This document shows positions 51,187-59,151 of a stretch of 64,000 nt of DNA, piece by piece (the stretch's first letter is position 1; each line of letters begins with the position of its first letter). Both the position numbers and the translations under genes were made by a program. The notes beneath the pieces were generated by a model. That model was not told the DNA's origin, searched no databases, and saw only the letters and a list, made by a program, of their open reading frames with translations. The DNA is from an uncultured Eubacterium sp. (GTDB lineage: Bacteria; Bacillota; Clostridia; Lachnospirales; Lachnospiraceae): the NCBI GenBank assembly GCA_900552795.1, contig USBB01000002.1, positions 62,001 to 126,000 of the forward strand. The letters are read 5' to 3'.

Positions 51187-53034
51187 ATGGAAGATAAAAA
51201 AGAGTTTAAGGCACCTCCAAGACATGGACATGGCGGCATGGGAAGAGGAGTAGTGCCGGGTGAAAAAGCTAAGAACTTCAAAGGTTCTATTAAAAAATTA
51301 ATAGCATATATAGGACGTTATAAGATTGCTGTTTTTGCGGTTATGTTATTTGCGGCGGCTTCAACAATATTTAATGTTGTAGGACCGAAGGTATTAGGTA
51401 AAGCTACAACAGCGCTGTCAGACGGACTTATGAATAAAATCCAGGGCACAGGAGGCATGGATTTTAATTTGATTGGAAAAATACTTATATTTGTACTTTT
51501 GTTGTACGGAGCAAGTGCACTGTTTAATTTCTGTCAGGGATGGATTATGACTACAGTGACGCAGAAGGTGTGTTACAGGCTTCGTAAGGAGATTTCCGAA
51601 AAAATTAACAGAATGCCTATGAAATATTTTGAGAGCAGAACATACGGAGAAGTTTTATCAAGAATAACAAATGATGTCGATACATTGGGACAGGGATTAA
51701 ATCAGAGCATTACAACCATTATTACTTCATTTGCAACAATGATAGGTGTACTTGTGATGATGTTAAGCATTTCTCCGCTTATGACACTGATTGCAATTGT
51801 AATACTTCCTATCTCAGCATTTTTGGTGTCATCTGTAGTAAAGAAGTCCCACAAATACTTTAAGACGCAGCAGGAATATCTTGGACATATAAACGGTCAG
51901 GTGGAAGAGACATATGGCGGACATATTGTAGTAAAATCGTTTAATAAAGAAAATGAGATGATAGAAAAATTTGAACAGACTAATGAGGTATTGTTTAATT
52001 CTGCGTGGAAGTCTCAGTTTTTATCAGGAATGATGCAGCCTATAATGATGTTTGTAGGAAACCTTGGATATGCAGCAGTGGCATTAAGCGGCGGACTGCT
52101 TGCAATAAGAGGTGTTATTACAGTCGGTGATATTCAGGCATTTATTCAGTATGTAAAAAACTTCACACAGCCTATAGTTCAAATTGCGCAGGTTATTACA
52201 CAGGTACAGTCAATGGCAGCGGCATCTGAGAGAGTGTTTGAGTTCTTAGATGAGGAAGAAGAAGATCAGTTTGCAAAAAATCCTGTAGAGCTTGATAAAA
52301 TAGAAGGTGCAGTTGAGTTTTCACATGTAAGCTTCGGGTACAAAGAAAATCAGACTATTATTAATGATTTTAATGCCATTATCAAACCGGGACAGAAGGT
52401 TGCCATTGTTGGACCTACCGGAGCAGGTAAAACGACTATGGTTAAGCTTTTGATGAGATTTTATGATGCAAACAGCGGAGCTATTCTTCTGGATGGCCAT
52501 AATATTAAGGATTTTAACAGAAGAGAGTTAAGAGATGCTTTTGGAATGGTACTGCAGGATACATGGCTTTACAAGGATACCATTATGGAAAACATTCGTT
52601 ACGGAAGACTTGATGCGACAGATGAGGAAGTTATAGAGGCTGCAAAGGCTGCATATGCAAATCATTTTATTGAGACTTTGCCGGGCGGATATAATATGGA
52701 GTTAAATGAGGATGCAAGCAATGTCTCACAGGGACAAAAGCAGCTTCTTACTATAGCAAGAGCAATACTTGCAGATAATCCTGTGCTTATTTTGGATGAG
52801 GCTACATCATCTGTTGATACACGAACAGAGATACAGATTCAGAAAGCTATGGATAATCTTATGAAAGGCAGAACAAGCTTTGTAATTGCCCACAGACTTT
52901 CAACGATTAAGGATGCAGATATTATCTTAGTAATGAAGGATGGAGATATTGTGGAGCAGGGAAATCACGAACAGCTTTTGGCAAAAGGCGGATTTTATGC
53001 TCAGCTTTATAATTCACAGTTTGAGGTAGCGTAG
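51187..53034 (+). CDS. ABC exporter subunit with canonical ATP site (second pair)
   Basis: This is the partner half-transporter of 615 residues. It has a Gly/Pro-rich cytosolic start (PPRHGHGGMGRGVVPG), six membrane helices and an ATPase with Walker A GPTGAGKTT, signature VSQGQKQLL and Walker B LILDEATSSVD with the catalytic Glu. With the preceding gene it makes a heterodimeric exporter. It closely parallels the pair at 35074-38594, but the halves differ in length and termini, so the pairs are old paralogues. An AAGGAGG site lies inside the end of the preceding gene. Confidence 0.92.
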   Translation: MEDKKEFKAPPRHGHGGMGRGVVPGEKAKNFKGSIKKLIAYIGRYKIAVFAVMLFAAASTIFNVVGPKVLGKATTALSDGLMNKIQGTGGMDFNLIGKILIFVLLLYGASALFNFCQGWIMTTVTQKVCYRLRKEISEKINRMPMKYFESRTYGEVLSRITNDVDTLGQGLNQSITTIITSFATMIGVLVMMLSISPLMTLIAIVILPISAFLVSSVVKKSHKYFKTQQEYLGHINGQVEETYGGHIVVKSFNKENEMIEKFEQTNEVLFNSAWKSQFLSGMMQPIMMFVGNLGYAAVALSGGLLAIRGVITVGDIQAFIQYVKNFTQPIVQIAQVITQVQSMAAASERVFEFLDEEEEDQFAKNPVELDKIEGAVEFSHVSFGYKENQTIINDFNAIIKPGQKVAIVGPTGAGKTTMVKLLMRFYDANSGAILLDGHNIKDFNRRELRDAFGMVLQDTWLYKDTIMENIRYGRLDATDEEVIEAAKAAYANHFIETLPGGYNMELNEDASNVSQGQKQLLTIARAILADNPVLILDEATSSVDTRTEIQIQKAMDNLMKGRTSFVIAHRLSTIKDADIILVMKDGDIVEQGNHEQLLAKGGFYAQLYNSQFEVA

Positions 53035-53058
53035 AAAAGATTTAATATATTCACATGT

Positions 53059-53100
53059 AAAACACCTCCGTATGTTAATGACATATGGAGGTGTTTTTAT
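53059..53100. terminator. Terminator after the second ABC exporter pair
   Basis: AAAACACCTCC (53059-53069) pairs with GGAGGTGTTTT (53087-53097); inner bases also pair, and a T run follows. It lies between convergent genes and can serve both. Confidence 0.9.
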
Positions 53101-53170
53101 GTGTGTCTTACGGACATGTTTATTAGAACTAACGACGCATATGCATAAAAGCTCAGCGTGCGGCACTTTT

Positions 53171-53935
53171 TTATAAAGTGCTTCCAAAGTCAGAGACAAT
53201 AGTCTGGCCTGTTATGGCTCTTGATTCGTCTGATGCAAAGAAGAGAATTATATTTGCAACATCTTCAGGCATACAAGGCTGAACCTTAAGGTCGGCATGT
53301 TTTGCCATATTTCCGAACATATCGGCGTCCATATTGTCAGGACGCATATTTGCAACCATAGGAGTCACGATTGTTCCGGGACATATTGCATTGCATCGGA
53401 TATTTGTGCCGGCGAATCTTAAGGCAGTATGCTTAGTTATACCTAAAACAGCTGCTTTTGAAGCAACGTAAGCAGCCCCTCCGCAACCCATAACACCCGC
53501 AACAGAAGCTACATTTACGATTGAACCTGTTCCCGATTTAGCCATTTCCTTAGCTGCCTCACGCATACAATACATCGTTCCTTTTGTGTTAGTGTCTATA
53601 ATTTTGTTCATGTCTTCATCAAGCACTTTGTCAATAGGCTTTAGACCCTCCTCTAAAACACCTGCATTGTTGATAAGAATATCAAGCTTACCATAAGCTT
53701 CAATGGTCTTTGCAACAAGATTTGCGGCGTCCTCCGGCTTTGAAATATCGGTTACGACTGTAGTTACTTCTCCACCAGACTCTTTAATTTCAGCTGCAAC
53801 TTCATCAAGCTGAGGCTGGCGTCTTGCACTTATTACGACTTTTGCCCCCTCTTTTGCCAGAAGTATGGCAGTAGCTTTGCCTACACCTGAATTACCGCCT
53901 GTTACAATAGCTACTTTTCCTGCTAAACGATTCAT
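53171..53935 (-). CDS. SDR family NAD(P)-dependent oxidoreductase
   Basis: This is a classical short-chain dehydrogenase/reductase of 254 residues. It has the nucleotide loop TGGNSGVGKA, NNAG at the strand-4 motif, catalytic Ser in VNVASVAG, YxxxK in AAYVASKAAV and the C-terminal NAICPGTIVTP. An Arg after the second strand (SARRQPQ) suggests NADP. Substrate unknown; relatives act on hydroxysteroids, sugars or acyl chains. It is alone on the - strand between two + strand operons, with ACGGAGG before the start. Confidence 0.9.
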   Translation of the reverse strand: MNRLAGKVAIVTGGNSGVGKATAILLAKEGAKVVISARRQPQLDEVAAEIKESGGEVTTVVTDISKPEDAANLVAKTIEAYGKLDILINNAGVLEEGLKPIDKVLDEDMNKIIDTNTKGTMYCMREAAKEMAKSGTGSIVNVASVAGVMGCGGAAYVASKAAVLGITKHTALRFAGTNIRCNAICPGTIVTPMVANMRPDNMDADMFGNMAKHADLKVQPCMPEDVANIILFFASDESRAITGQTIVSDFGSTL

Positions 53936-54137
53936 AAAATCCTCCGTTCTGAATTAATGTAAAAGATTACATTATATTCCATTTGAAACATATTTTTATA
54001 TAATATGTTAAATATATCACAATCAGTGTAAAAATACAAATAGAACTTAATTGCGCAAAGTAAATAGCTATAATATATAGAAATAGCAGTTTAAATACAA
54101 TACATACAATTCCTATTAAAAAAGTATGAAATAATTA

Positions 54138-54166
54138 TTGACATTAATATTTTCAGGTGTTATAAA
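54138..54166 (+). promoter_or_regulatory. Promoter of the rrf2-isc operon
   Basis: TTGACA (54138-54143) and TATAAA (54161-54166) with a 17-base spacer, about 55 bases before the regulator gene. Confidence 0.65.
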
Positions 54167-54224
54167 GATAATATATAAAACAATCTAAAAATTAGCAGTT
54201 AAATAGAGTGCAGAAAGGAAATGT

Positions 54225-54659
54225 ATGACTATATCTACAAAAGGGCGTTATGCACTTCGTATTATGATGGATTTGGCTTCACATCAGGGTGAGACAGTTA
54301 AGTTAAAGGATATTGCCGCAAGACAGAATATTTCTGAAAAATATATGGAGCAGATAATATCAGTATTAAACAAATCAGGTTATGTAAGAAGTTTAAGAGG
54401 AGCTCAGGGCGGGTACCAGCTGGCGAAAGATCCAAAAGAATATACGGTTGGAATGGTTTTAAGGATAATTGAGGGTTCGCTTGCACCGGTAGAATGTCTT
54501 TCTTCCAATGCAATTCCATGTGAAAGAAATTCAAAGTGTGCTACTGTTGAGATATATAAAAGAATATATAATGCGGTAAACGGAGTGATTGATAATACAA
54601 CCATACAGGATCTGCTTGATATAGAGCAGGAAAAAACAGCAGATAATTATGTTATTTAA
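54225..54659 (+). CDS. Rrf2 family regulator (IscR/CymR-like)
   Basis: This is a 144-residue Rrf2-type transcription factor. It has the winged helix ISTKGRYALRIMMDLA ... LKDIAARQNISEKYMEQIISVLNKSGYV. It also has three cysteines in VECLSSNAIPCERNSKC, the IscR-like ligands of a [2Fe-2S] cluster, so it probably senses Fe-S status or cysteine supply. It is directly upstream of iscS, iscU and cysK and is expected to control them. A palindrome at 54771-54792 before iscS is a candidate operator. Confidence 0.9.
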   Translation: MTISTKGRYALRIMMDLASHQGETVKLKDIAARQNISEKYMEQIISVLNKSGYVRSLRGAQGGYQLAKDPKEYTVGMVLRIIEGSLAPVECLSSNAIPCERNSKCATVEIYKRIYNAVNGVIDNTTIQDLLDIEQEKTADNYVI

Positions 54660-54732
54660 TTAAGTGTATTTATAGAGTGCTCAGAGGTGCAAACTTTTTA
54701 TAAAAATGAGATACAGGTATAAAAAATGAAAA

Positions 54733-54758
54733 AAAGCGCATTTTAAAAATGCGCTTTA
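54733..54758. terminator. Hairpin between the Rrf2 regulator and iscS
   Basis: AAAGCGCATTTTTAAAAATGCGCTTT-like stem of about 11 bp flanked by A runs. It could terminate or attenuate transcription between the regulator and iscS. Confidence 0.7.
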
Positions 54759-54770
54759 AAATAAAAAGCT

Positions 54771-54792
54771 ATTCATACTAAACAGGTATGAA
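54771..54792. promoter_or_regulatory. Palindrome before iscS, candidate Rrf2 operator
   Basis: ATTCATAC (54771-54778) and GTATGAAT (54785-54792) form a perfect 8-bp inverted repeat with a six-base spacer, 37 bases upstream of iscS. Confidence 0.5.
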
Positions 54793-54828
54793 TAATAGTA
54801 AATAAATTGATCAGAATGGAGGAAGAAT

Positions 54829-56013
54829 ATGATTTATTTGGATAATGCAGCAACAACAATGGTAACCGAAGAGGTTTTTGAAAAGATGAAGCCTTACTTT
54901 ATATCTAAATATGCAAATCCATCATCAGTATACAGCTTTGCAGCTGATGTAAAGAAAGATATTGATATGGCAAGGCAGAGCGTGGCGAAGCTTATAAATG
55001 CTGATACGGATGAAATATTTTTTACAGCCGGCGGAAGTGAGTCGGACAACTGGGCACTAAAAATGGTTGCACGTAAGTACAGAGATAAGGGAAAGCACAT
55101 AATAACTTCTAAAATAGAACATCATGCGGTTCTTCATACATGTGAATATCTTGAGAAAAAGGGGTTTGAGATAAGCTATATAGATGTTGATGAAAATGGA
55201 GTTATAAAGCTTGATGAATTAAAGGCTGCGATAAGGGATGACACAATACTAATTTCAGTTATGGCAGCAAATAATGAAATAGGAACAATACAGCCGCTCG
55301 TTAAAATAGGAGAAATTGCAAAGGAAAACAGGATTTTATTTCACACCGATGCGGTACAGGCATTTGGACATATTCCTATAGATGTGGAAAAGATGAATAT
55401 TGATTTGTTAAGCGCGAGCGCACATAAACTTCATGGTCCGAAGGGCGTTGGATGTTTGTATGTAAGAAAAGGTGTAAAAATAGGACCGCTTATACATGGA
55501 GGGGCGCAGGAGAGAGGAAAAAGAGCCGGAACATTAAATACAGCGGGAATTATAGGTTTTGGTGCTGCCGCGGATATTGCTGCACAGGATATGAAGAGAA
55601 ATGCGGAAAAACAGATTGCATTAAGAGATTATCTTATAGACAGGGTGCTTGCTGAAATACCGTACAGCAGATTAAACGGTCACAGAACGGACAGGCTTGT
55701 CGGAAATGCCAATTTTTCGTTCAGATTTATAGAAGGCGAATCTCTTCTTATTTTATTGGACCAGCAGGGAATATGTGCCTCATCTGGCTCGGCTTGCACT
55801 TCGGGTTCACTTGACCCGTCACACGTGCTTCTTGCAATAGGGCTGGCACACGAGACAGCTCATGGTTCTTTAAGACTTACTCTTTCTGAATATACGACAA
55901 AGGAAGAGATTGATTTTACAGTGGAGCAGTTAAAAAAGGTAGTCGAAAGGCTTAGGGAAATGTCACCGCTGTATGAAGATTTTATAAAGGAGGAAACCAA
56001 AAATGTACAGTGA
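54829..56013 (+). CDS. iscS: Cysteine desulfurase
   Basis: This PLP enzyme takes sulfur from cysteine as a persulfide for Fe-S cluster assembly. It starts MIYLDNAATTMVTEEVF, with the Schiff-base Lys in SASAHKLHGPKGVG and the active-site Cys in SSGSACTSGSLDPSHVL (the loop typical of NifS/IscS group I). It has 394 residues. The stop overlaps the iscU start by 11 bases, and the regulator gene lies upstream, so this is a compact Isc/Nif-type operon without separate chaperones or ferredoxin. Confidence 0.94.
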   Translation: MIYLDNAATTMVTEEVFEKMKPYFISKYANPSSVYSFAADVKKDIDMARQSVAKLINADTDEIFFTAGGSESDNWALKMVARKYRDKGKHIITSKIEHHAVLHTCEYLEKKGFEISYIDVDENGVIKLDELKAAIRDDTILISVMAANNEIGTIQPLVKIGEIAKENRILFHTDAVQAFGHIPIDVEKMNIDLLSASAHKLHGPKGVGCLYVRKGVKIGPLIHGGAQERGKRAGTLNTAGIIGFGAAADIAAQDMKRNAEKQIALRDYLIDRVLAEIPYSRLNGHRTDRLVGNANFSFRFIEGESLLILLDQQGICASSGSACTSGSLDPSHVLLAIGLAHETAHGSLRLTLSEYTTKEEIDFTVEQLKKVVERLREMSPLYEDFIKEETKNVQ

Positions 56014-56428
56014 AAAAGTAATGGACCATTTTAATAATCCAAGAAATGTTGGGGAAATTAAAGAGGCAAGCGGAGTAGGAACAGTGGGAAATGCAAAATG
56101 CGGAGATATAATGCGCATGTATCTTGATATAGATGACGATGGTGTAATAAAGGAAGCTAAATTTAAAACTTTCGGGTGTGGTGCGGCAGTGGCAACAAGC
56201 AGCATGGCAACTGAGCTTGTAACAGGAAAAACAGTTAACGAGGCCATGAAAGTTACTAATAAGGCTGTTATGGATGCACTTGACGGTCTGCCGCCGGTAA
56301 AGGTACACTGTTCTCTTCTTGCAGAAGAAGCTATACATGCAGCGCTTTGGGATTATGCGAATAAGAATGATATAGTAATCGAGGGCTTAAAGGAGCCTGT
56401 AAATGATATAGAAGAAAAAACAGATTAG
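56003..56428 (+). CDS. iscU: Fe-S cluster scaffold protein IscU/NifU-like
   Basis: This is a scaffold on which Fe-S clusters are assembled from IscS sulfur. The 141 residues start MYSEKVMDHFNNPRNVGEI and hold the three cluster cysteines in GNAKCGDIM, FGCGAAVA and VHCSLLAEEAIHAAL. The conserved Asp after the first Cys is kept. An AAGGAGG lies inside the end of iscS. It is followed 46 bases later by cysK. Confidence 0.94.
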   Translation: MYSEKVMDHFNNPRNVGEIKEASGVGTVGNAKCGDIMRMYLDIDDDGVIKEAKFKTFGCGAAVATSSMATELVTGKTVNEAMKVTNKAVMDALDGLPPVKVHCSLLAEEAIHAALWDYANKNDIVIEGLKEPVNDIEEKTD

Positions 56429-56474
56429 AAATTTATTTAGGATTAAATATAAGTTATAGGTAAGGAAAAAAATT

Positions 56475-57407
56475 ATGGCAGGAATTTACAAAAATATATT
56501 TGAAACACTTGGAAATACACCTCTTTTGCAGATAACAGGAACAGGAAAAAATGTGGATACTAAAGCAAGAGTGCTTGTGAAGCTTGAATATGCAAATCCG
56601 TCCGGAAGCGTTAAGGACAGAGCAGCATATTATATGCTTCATGAAGCTGTAAAAAGCGGAAAGGTAAATAAGGATACTATTATTATAGAGCCTACGTCGG
56701 GAAATACAGGGATTGCCCTTGCAGCCTATGCTGCTTCAAAAGGTATTAAAATTATTCTTACAATGCCGGAGAGCATGACTGTAGAAAGACGCAATATTTT
56801 AAAAGCATACGGAGCAGAAGTAGTGCTTACGGAGGCAGTTAAGGGTATGCGCGGAGCTATTGAAAAGGCGCAGGAGCTTGCAGCAGCTTATAAAAATTCA
56901 TTTATACCATCTCAGTTTGACAATGAAGCTAATGTTAAAGCTCATTATGAGACGACAGGACCGGAAATATGGAATGATACAGACGGAAAGGTCGATGTGT
57001 TTGTTGCCGGTGTAGGAACAGGAGGCACAATAACGGGAACAGGAAGATATTTAAAAGAAAAAAATCCTGATATAAAGGTTGTGGCAGTAGAACCATCTGA
57101 TTCAGCAGTACTGTCGGGAAAGAGTGCCGGTGCACACAAAATTCAGGGAATCGGAGCCGGATTTGTTCCAAAGATTCTTGATACGCAAATTTATGACAGC
57201 ATTATAACGGTTGATAACGGGGACGCTTTTTTACAGGCAGGTAAGCTTGCAAAAAATGAGGGCGTTCTTGTAGGAATTTCGTCAGGAGCAGTACTGCATG
57301 CAGCATTGAAGCTTGCAGACAGTGATGAATATGCAGATAAAACTATAGTTGCGCTGCTTGCAGACGGCGGCGACAGATATTATTCAACACCATTATTTGC
57401 CGATTAA
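56475..57407 (+). CDS. cysK: Cysteine synthase (second, in the isc operon)
   Basis: This is a PLP-dependent O-acetylserine sulfhydrylase of 310 residues. It has Lys in YANPSGSVKDRAAYYML, TSGNTGIALA, GTGGTITGTGRYLK and LLADGGDRYYST. It is a clear paralogue of the copy at 43559-44500. Its place after iscS-iscU suggests it supplies cysteine for the desulfurase, under the same Rrf2 control. It ends just before the Pho box of pstB. Confidence 0.93.
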   Translation: MAGIYKNIFETLGNTPLLQITGTGKNVDTKARVLVKLEYANPSGSVKDRAAYYMLHEAVKSGKVNKDTIIIEPTSGNTGIALAAYAASKGIKIILTMPESMTVERRNILKAYGAEVVLTEAVKGMRGAIEKAQELAAAYKNSFIPSQFDNEANVKAHYETTGPEIWNDTDGKVDVFVAGVGTGGTITGTGRYLKEKNPDIKVVAVEPSDSAVLSGKSAGAHKIQGIGAGFVPKILDTQIYDSIITVDNGDAFLQAGKLAKNEGVLVGISSGAVLHAALKLADSDEYADKTIVALLADGGDRYYSTPLFAD

Positions 57408-57410
57408 AAT

Positions 57411-57450
57411 TTTACTTATATTTTACCTGTTACTGATAGCAGATTTTACA
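57411..57450 (+). promoter_or_regulatory. Pho box upstream of pstB
   Basis: TTTACT (57411) and TTTACC (57422) are 11 bases apart, and a TTTACA follows at 57445. They lie about 70-100 bases before pstB. Confidence 0.6.
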
Positions 57451-57514
57451 TTACTGTGTGTAAAATTCATATGTAATTTAAATTAGTAACAGAAAGGTAA
57501 GGAATCAATAACTT

Positions 57515-58291
57515 ATGATTGATCAGATACAAAAGGCAGATGACGCAAAATTTCATATAAGTAATCTTAATCTTTATTATGGAGATTTTCATGCCTTAAA
57601 GGATATCAGCATGGAAATTCCAAAAAATAAGATTACCGCATTTATAGGCCCGTCGGGCTGTGGTAAATCCACTTTTTTAAAATCGTTAAACAGAATGAAC
57701 GATTTGGTTTTAGGCTGCAGGATAACAGGAGATGTGTATCTTGATAGCGAGGACATTTATGGTGATATAGATGTCAACAGCTTAAGAAAAAGAGTGGGTA
57801 TGGTATTCCAGAGCCCGAACCCTTTTCCTATGAGTATATATGATAACATAGCATATGGCCCAAGAACACATGGCATAAGAAATAAATCAAAACTTGATGT
57901 GATTGTGGAACGTTCGCTAAGACAGGCAGCTATATGGGATGAGGTAAAGGACCGTCTTAAAAAATCAGCACTCGGACTTTCAGGAGGACAGCAGCAGAGA
58001 CTTTGTATAGCAAGGGCTTTGGCTGTTGAGCCGGAAGTTATTCTTATGGATGAGCCGACCTCGGCACTCGATCCGATTTCAACTTCAAGAATAGAAGATT
58101 TAGCTATTGAATTAAAAAATGATTATACAATTATTATGGTTACGCATAACATGCAGCAGGCAACAAGAATTTCTGATAATACCGCCTTCTTTCTGCTCGG
58201 TGAAATGATAGAATATGGCAGTACACAGCAGCTGTTTTCGGTTCCTAAAAATAAGAAGACGGAAGACTATATTACGGGAAGATTTGGGTAA
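57515..58291 (+). CDS. pstB: Phosphate ABC transporter ATPase PstB
   Basis: PstB is the ATP-hydrolysing subunit of the phosphate importer. It has 258 residues with Walker A GPSGCGKST, the PstB-typical SLRKRVGMVFQSPNPFPMSIYDN, signature LSGGQQQRLCIARAL and Walker B VILMDEPTSALDP. It is separated from pstSC and pstA by 8-12 kb but carries its own Pho box and is followed by phoU. Confidence 0.95.
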   Translation: MIDQIQKADDAKFHISNLNLYYGDFHALKDISMEIPKNKITAFIGPSGCGKSTFLKSLNRMNDLVLGCRITGDVYLDSEDIYGDIDVNSLRKRVGMVFQSPNPFPMSIYDNIAYGPRTHGIRNKSKLDVIVERSLRQAAIWDEVKDRLKKSALGLSGGQQQRLCIARALAVEPEVILMDEPTSALDPISTSRIEDLAIELKNDYTIIMVTHNMQQATRISDNTAFFLLGEMIEYGSTQQLFSVPKNKKTEDYITGRFG

Positions 58292-58371
58292 TTATTTTAA
58301 TTAATTTATTTAAATGTAAACGTTACATATTTTTATATTTATTTTATGTGCGGTTCGGAATGGAGAAGAAT

Positions 58372-59028
58372 ATGAGAAACAGGTTTGACAGGGAGCTGGT
58401 AGTTCTTAATAATGAGCTTATTGAGATGGGAAGCATGATTGAAAAAAGCATTGAGACTGCAATAAATGCGCTTATAAATCAGGATATTGAGCTGGCTAAA
58501 AAAGCTATTGAGGATGATGATGAAATTGACAGACAGGAAAGAGATATAGAAAACCTCTGCTTTAAACTTTTGCTGCAGCAGCAGCCTGTTGCAAAGGATT
58601 TAAGACTTATATCGTCAGCACTTAAGATGATTACTGATATGGAAAGGATAGGAGACCATGCAGCTGACATTTCAGAGATAACAATAGCTCTTGGGAATAT
58701 GCCTCATATTAAAAGATTAGAGCATATACAGCAGATGGCCAAAGAGACAATGGTTATGCTTGTAGGAAGTGTGGAGGCTTTTGTTAACAGGGATATGAAC
58801 AAAGCAAACAGTGTAATAGCGCAGGATGACATTGTTGATAAGCTTTTTGAGAAGGTTAAGGGTGACCTTATTGATATGATACATTCTGATAAAAATAACG
58901 GTGAGCAGGCTGCAAATCTTTTAATGGTAGCTAAGTACCTTGAAAGGATAGGGGATCACGCCACTAATATTTCTGAATGGGTCATTTTTTCAATAACAGG
59001 AGAACATCCTGCAAAAAATGCTCTGTAA
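58372..59028 (+). CDS. phoU: Phosphate signalling protein PhoU
   Basis: PhoU is a cytosolic helix-bundle protein that links PstSCAB to PhoR and restrains phosphate uptake. Its 218 residues form two similar three-helix halves, each with the metal-binding pattern (ALKMITDMERIGDHAADISE and MVAKYLERIGDHATNISEW). The GGAGAAG site selects the ATG at 58372. It lies 80 bases after pstB. Confidence 0.94.
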   Translation: MRNRFDRELVVLNNELIEMGSMIEKSIETAINALINQDIELAKKAIEDDDEIDRQERDIENLCFKLLLQQQPVAKDLRLISSALKMITDMERIGDHAADISEITIALGNMPHIKRLEHIQQMAKETMVMLVGSVEAFVNRDMNKANSVIAQDDIVDKLFEKVKGDLIDMIHSDKNNGEQAANLLMVAKYLERIGDHATNISEWVIFSITGEHPAKNAL

Positions 59029-59034
59029 AGAAAT

Positions 59035-59073
59035 TTTACTTAGATTTTACATGAAATTAACTTAAAGTTAAAT
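59035..59073 (+). promoter_or_regulatory. Pho box upstream of the Na/Pi cotransporter
   Basis: Four TTnA-type hexamers on an exact 11-base grid: TTTACT (59035), TTTACA (59046), TTAACT (59057), TTAAAT (59068). This is the clearest Pho box in the window. Confidence 0.8.
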
Positions 59074-59151
59074 AAGATACTATATACTTCCTATGTAAAA
59101 ATGGTGTAAAATAGACCATAGCAATTAAATTGCCACATACGGAGGTATAAA

